Assembly (NCBI RefSeq): GCF_015230015.1
Contig: NZ_JAAKZC010000015.1
Coordinates: 1 to 52,162 of the forward strand
Direction of reading: 5' to 3'
DNA: 52,162 bases
DNA from: Campylobacter concisus
GTDB taxonomy: Bacteria; Campylobacterota; Campylobacteria; Campylobacterales; Campylobacteraceae
Position numbers and translations under genes: made by a program. The notes beneath the pieces are model-generated. The model ran no database searches and had not been told where the DNA came from. It worked only from the letters and a program-made list of their open reading frames with translations. Shown here one piece after another: positions 50,306 through 52,162 of the stretch. Every line of letters begins with the position of its first letter. Within the stretch, counting starts at the first letter, position 1.

Positions 50306-50489
50306 AATTTATATAGCAAAAGACGGCGATAGGATCGATACTATCGTTTACGCTCATTACGGACATTTAAGATTTTTCGAGCAAGTATTATCTCTAAATC
50401 CAAAACTAGCCGCTACACTTAAAGCGGGCGACAAGGTATTTTTGCCCGAGATAAAAGAGAAAGCCAAAGAACAGGCCAAATTATGGTAA
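50298..50489 (+). CDS. Tail protein gpX (LysM-like)
   Basis: 63 residues from the ATG at 50298, with GGAGA upstream and an 8-base overlap with gpU. A DGDRIDTIVYAHYG start and LKAGDKVFLPE end are the compact LysM-like gpX fold. It is a baseplate hub component. Confidence 0.88.
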   Translation: MIKIYIAKDGDRIDTIVYAHYGHLRFFEQVLSLNPKLAATLKAGDKVFLPEIKEKAKEQAKLW

Positions 50490-51454
50490 AACACCCGAAT
50501 TTTAAACTCGAAGCAAACGGTAAAGATATTACGGAGATCATCAAAGCAAATCTCATCAGTCTAAATTTTGACGATAAGGAAGGCAGCAAAAGCGACGAGA
50601 TAAGCTTTAGCGTTAGTGATATATACGCCAAGCCCGTATTCGGCGATAGCTTAAAACTTTGGCTAGGATATGGGGACGATCTTTATCTTTGCGGCTCGTT
50701 TAGCGTGCAAACAGCTAGTAGGGATTATAAAAACCGAACCACCGAAGCAAGAGCCACTGCCGTAAACTTCGCCAGCCCTCAAAAAATCAAAAAGCGTAGA
50801 AGCTGGGAGAACACTACCGTATTTGAAATAGCAAGAAAAATAGCCGCCGAAAATAAACTTGCCGTAAAAACGTCCGGGCAGGATCAAAACATCGCTTCCG
50901 TCTTGCAAAACGACGCGGGAGATCTAGATTTCTTGTATGGGCTTTGCTTTGATTACGGCTTTATCATGGCGGTAAAAAATAACACCATCGTTATAGCTTC
51001 CAAAGACGCCAAAGGAGACGAAACGCAAACTTCAAATACGCCTAAAAACGAGAGTTTGCCCAAATTTACTCTAAATTTAGCCGAGCTTTACTCCTTGGAG
51101 ATCACGGAGGCAAATAGAAACTCGTATACGGCCGTAATAGTAGAGTGGCAAGATGTAGAAGCGGGAAAAACAAAGAGTATTAAGGTAGGCTCGGGCGAGC
51201 AAACCTACAAGATGCAAATAGCCCAACCAAAATCAGATAACGAGGCTTTTAGACAAGGCGAAGCCAAGCTAAACGAACTGCAAAAGGGCGGCATAAACGG
51301 CAGGTGTAGTTTACCAGGCGCAAATATAGTAGCGGGCGGAAAGCTTAAATTTAGCGGTATAGCTGGACTAGAAGCAAACGAATTTAGTATCAAAAGCGTA
51401 AGCCATAGATTAAGTACGGATAATTACGAAATAGAGATTGAATTTGAGGGGTAA
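50483..51454 (+). CDS. Late control/baseplate hub protein gpD (P2-like)
   Basis: 323 residues. The first part (SLNFDDKEGSKSDEISFSV, LKLWLGYGDDLYLCGSF) and the DLDFLYGLCFDYGFIMAVKNN block are typical of the gpD/gp27 hub family. Overlaps gpX by 7 bases. Last gene of the tail operon; a terminator hairpin follows. Confidence 0.92.
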   Translation: MVKHPNFKLEANGKDITEIIKANLISLNFDDKEGSKSDEISFSVSDIYAKPVFGDSLKLWLGYGDDLYLCGSFSVQTASRDYKNRTTEARATAVNFASPQKIKKRRSWENTTVFEIARKIAAENKLAVKTSGQDQNIASVLQNDAGDLDFLYGLCFDYGFIMAVKNNTIVIASKDAKGDETQTSNTPKNESLPKFTLNLAELYSLEITEANRNSYTAVIVEWQDVEAGKTKSIKVGSGEQTYKMQIAQPKSDNEAFRQGEAKLNELQKGGINGRCSLPGANIVAGGKLKFSGIAGLEANEFSIKSVSHRLSTDNYEIEIEFEG

Positions 51455-51458
51455 AAAA

Positions 51459-51499
51459 TCTCATTTTTTACATTAAGGTTAAAAATGAGAAATTTTTTT
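51459..51499 (+). terminator. Terminator of the tail operon
   Basis: TCTCATTTTT (51459-51468) pairs perfectly with AAAAATGAGA (51481-51490), followed by a run of seven T (51493-51499). Confidence 0.75.
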
Positions 51500-51568
51500 A
51501 CGAAAAAAGTGAGACGGGTTAAATCAATAAGATATTTTGCATTAATAACAAAAACACAATAAATGCCG

Positions 51569-51574
51569 TATAAT
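51569..51574 (+). promoter_or_regulatory. Possible -10 box of the right-end cargo gene
   Basis: TATAAT (51569-51574) lies 36 bases before the ATG at 51611. No good -35 hexamer is found at the right distance; TTGCAT at 51537 is too far. It lies after the tail terminator, so an independent transcript is likely. Confidence 0.35.
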
Positions 51575-51610
51575 ATAACTAGGCAAAAAACAAAAAAGGT
51601 AGTGAAATTT

Positions 51611-52162
51611 ATGAAAAAGACAGAATTGATTGATGTTGTAGAAGCACAAGAAAATAATTTTTATAAAGATGGAAATATATTTTTACTAAAAAAAGACAAT
51701 GAGTTCATTGATGGTGATCTCAGAACTGCAAAAATAGATGATGAGAAATTAGATATAAATGGTATGAAGATAAAAATTATATCATCACTATTTAAAAGAC
51801 AAGAGGGGGATTCTAGTTATTGGAGCATATATGAATTTGCAAGTGTTGGATTTAATGAGACAAGAGAAGGCTACTATAAGCTATGGATACCTTGTGAAAA
51901 TGCCAGTAGTAAACATCATAATTTATTTTATCATTTTGGTAGTGATGTATTTGCACATGAGCCTTACGGTAGTTTGAATAATTATTTAAAATTTAATATT
52001 AAAGAAAAATATACATTTTCATTTTTTTATCATATTCATAATTTTTTAATTATAGATTGTGAGGAAAAAATCACCTTCAAAGAGTTTGATGAGTATTGCA
52101 GGGTTATATTATCTGCAATTGGTTTCATTACCGGCTTTATACAGATGGATAGAGGTTATTAT
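51611..52162 (+). CDS. Unknown AT-rich cargo gene (3' end outside window)
   Basis: ATG at 51611 opens a frame that stays open for 184 codons to the window edge. The visible part is soluble, beta-rich at first (KDGNIFLLKKDNEFIDGD, SYWSIYEFASVGFNETREG), later rich in aromatic residues (YTFSFFYHIHNFLIIDC) with a conserved-looking ILSAIGFITGFIQMDRGYY. I recognise no family. The layout recalls the N-terminal region of some large anti-phage or HEPN-linked proteins, but that is only an impression. Composition is much more AT-rich than the tail genes; it lies where Mu-like phages carry accessory genes. Confidence 0.7.
   Translation, partial: MKKTELIDVVEAQENNFYKDGNIFLLKKDNEFIDGDLRTAKIDDEKLDINGMKIKIISSLFKRQEGDSSYWSIYEFASVGFNETREGYYKLWIPCENASSKHHNLFYHFGSDVFAHEPYGSLNNYLKFNIKEKYTFSFFYHIHNFLIIDCEEKITFKEFDEYCRVILSAIGFITGFIQMDRGYY

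Larger units (their letters stand above)
21267..52162. mobile_element. Mu-like transposable prophage (left end and most of body; right end outside window)
   Basis: From the repressor on, gene content follows transposable phages: S24 repressor, Ner-like protein, MuA, MuB, Gam, GemA, Mor, Mu-type terminase, DUF935 portal, gp30 and gpG, then a P2-type contractile tail. The exact left end is not resolved; it must lie between the chemoreceptor terminator (21266) and the first TTAAGACACA site (21704). No right end or matching repeat is seen before 52162. MuA and gp30 each carry a single-base frameshift, so the element may be defective, or these bases may be assembly errors. Confidence 0.85.

Overview
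This window looks like a chromosomal segment of an epsilonproteobacterium of the genus Campylobacter, most like C. concisus. The genus call rests on the AT-rich, AAATTT-rich composition, AAGGAG-type ribosome sites, and the uvrC / short conserved gene / guaA neighbourhood, which I recall from C. jejuni. The species call is an inference. About 21 kb of host DNA is followed by about 30 kb of a Mu-like transposable prophage that runs off the right edge.

Host part (1-21270). A metallophosphoesterase cut by the left edge is followed by psd. A minus-strand operon then holds uvrC, a two-gene set resembling a phosphorelay that has lost its kinase and phosphotransfer residues, and a short gene beside guaA. 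A 55-codon lipoprotein gene hidden between 7929 and 8096 overlaps that short gene. Next come nhaD (its leader carries a 12-bp inverted repeat) and guaA. Directly after guaA sits an AT-rich two-gene cassette: a C5 DNA methyltransferase and a GHKL ATPase fused to a TIR domain. This looks like a compact defence module related to the MORC/MutL-type restriction-modification systems, with a TIR effector in place of a nuclease. Remnants of a cupin gene and an aldo/keto reductase follow it, then putP, a polar amino-acid ABC transporter operon and a chemoreceptor.

Prophage part (from somewhere in 21270-21700 to beyond 52162). The left end has five TTAAGACACA sites, an S24 autocleaving repressor and a divergent consensus promoter. 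The plus-strand early region encodes a Ner-like HTH protein, MuA (split by a -1 frameshift), MuB, a DUF4406-like enzyme, Gam, a RepA-like ATPase, GemA and Mor. It ends at a strong bidirectional terminator. The head operon is on the minus strand (38.9 to 30.4 kb): Mu-type gp37, protease, decoration protein, lambda E-like capsid, gp36, gp27, terminase, DUF935 portal, gp30 (also frameshifted) and gpG. The lysis and P2-type contractile-tail operon is on the plus strand (39.0-51.5 kb). It includes a gpE/E' pair that appears to use a T TTT TTA slippery site.

Things that ordinary gene calling would miss: a highly structured RNA of about 100 nt with its own promoter between gpG and gp30; a membrane-protein gene inside the tail operon read from its own apparently leaderless promoter; the E' frameshift extension; four genes under 60 codons; palindromic and repeated sites in the early region; and an AT-rich cargo gene open at the right edge. 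All assignments come from reading the sequence; no database search was run.
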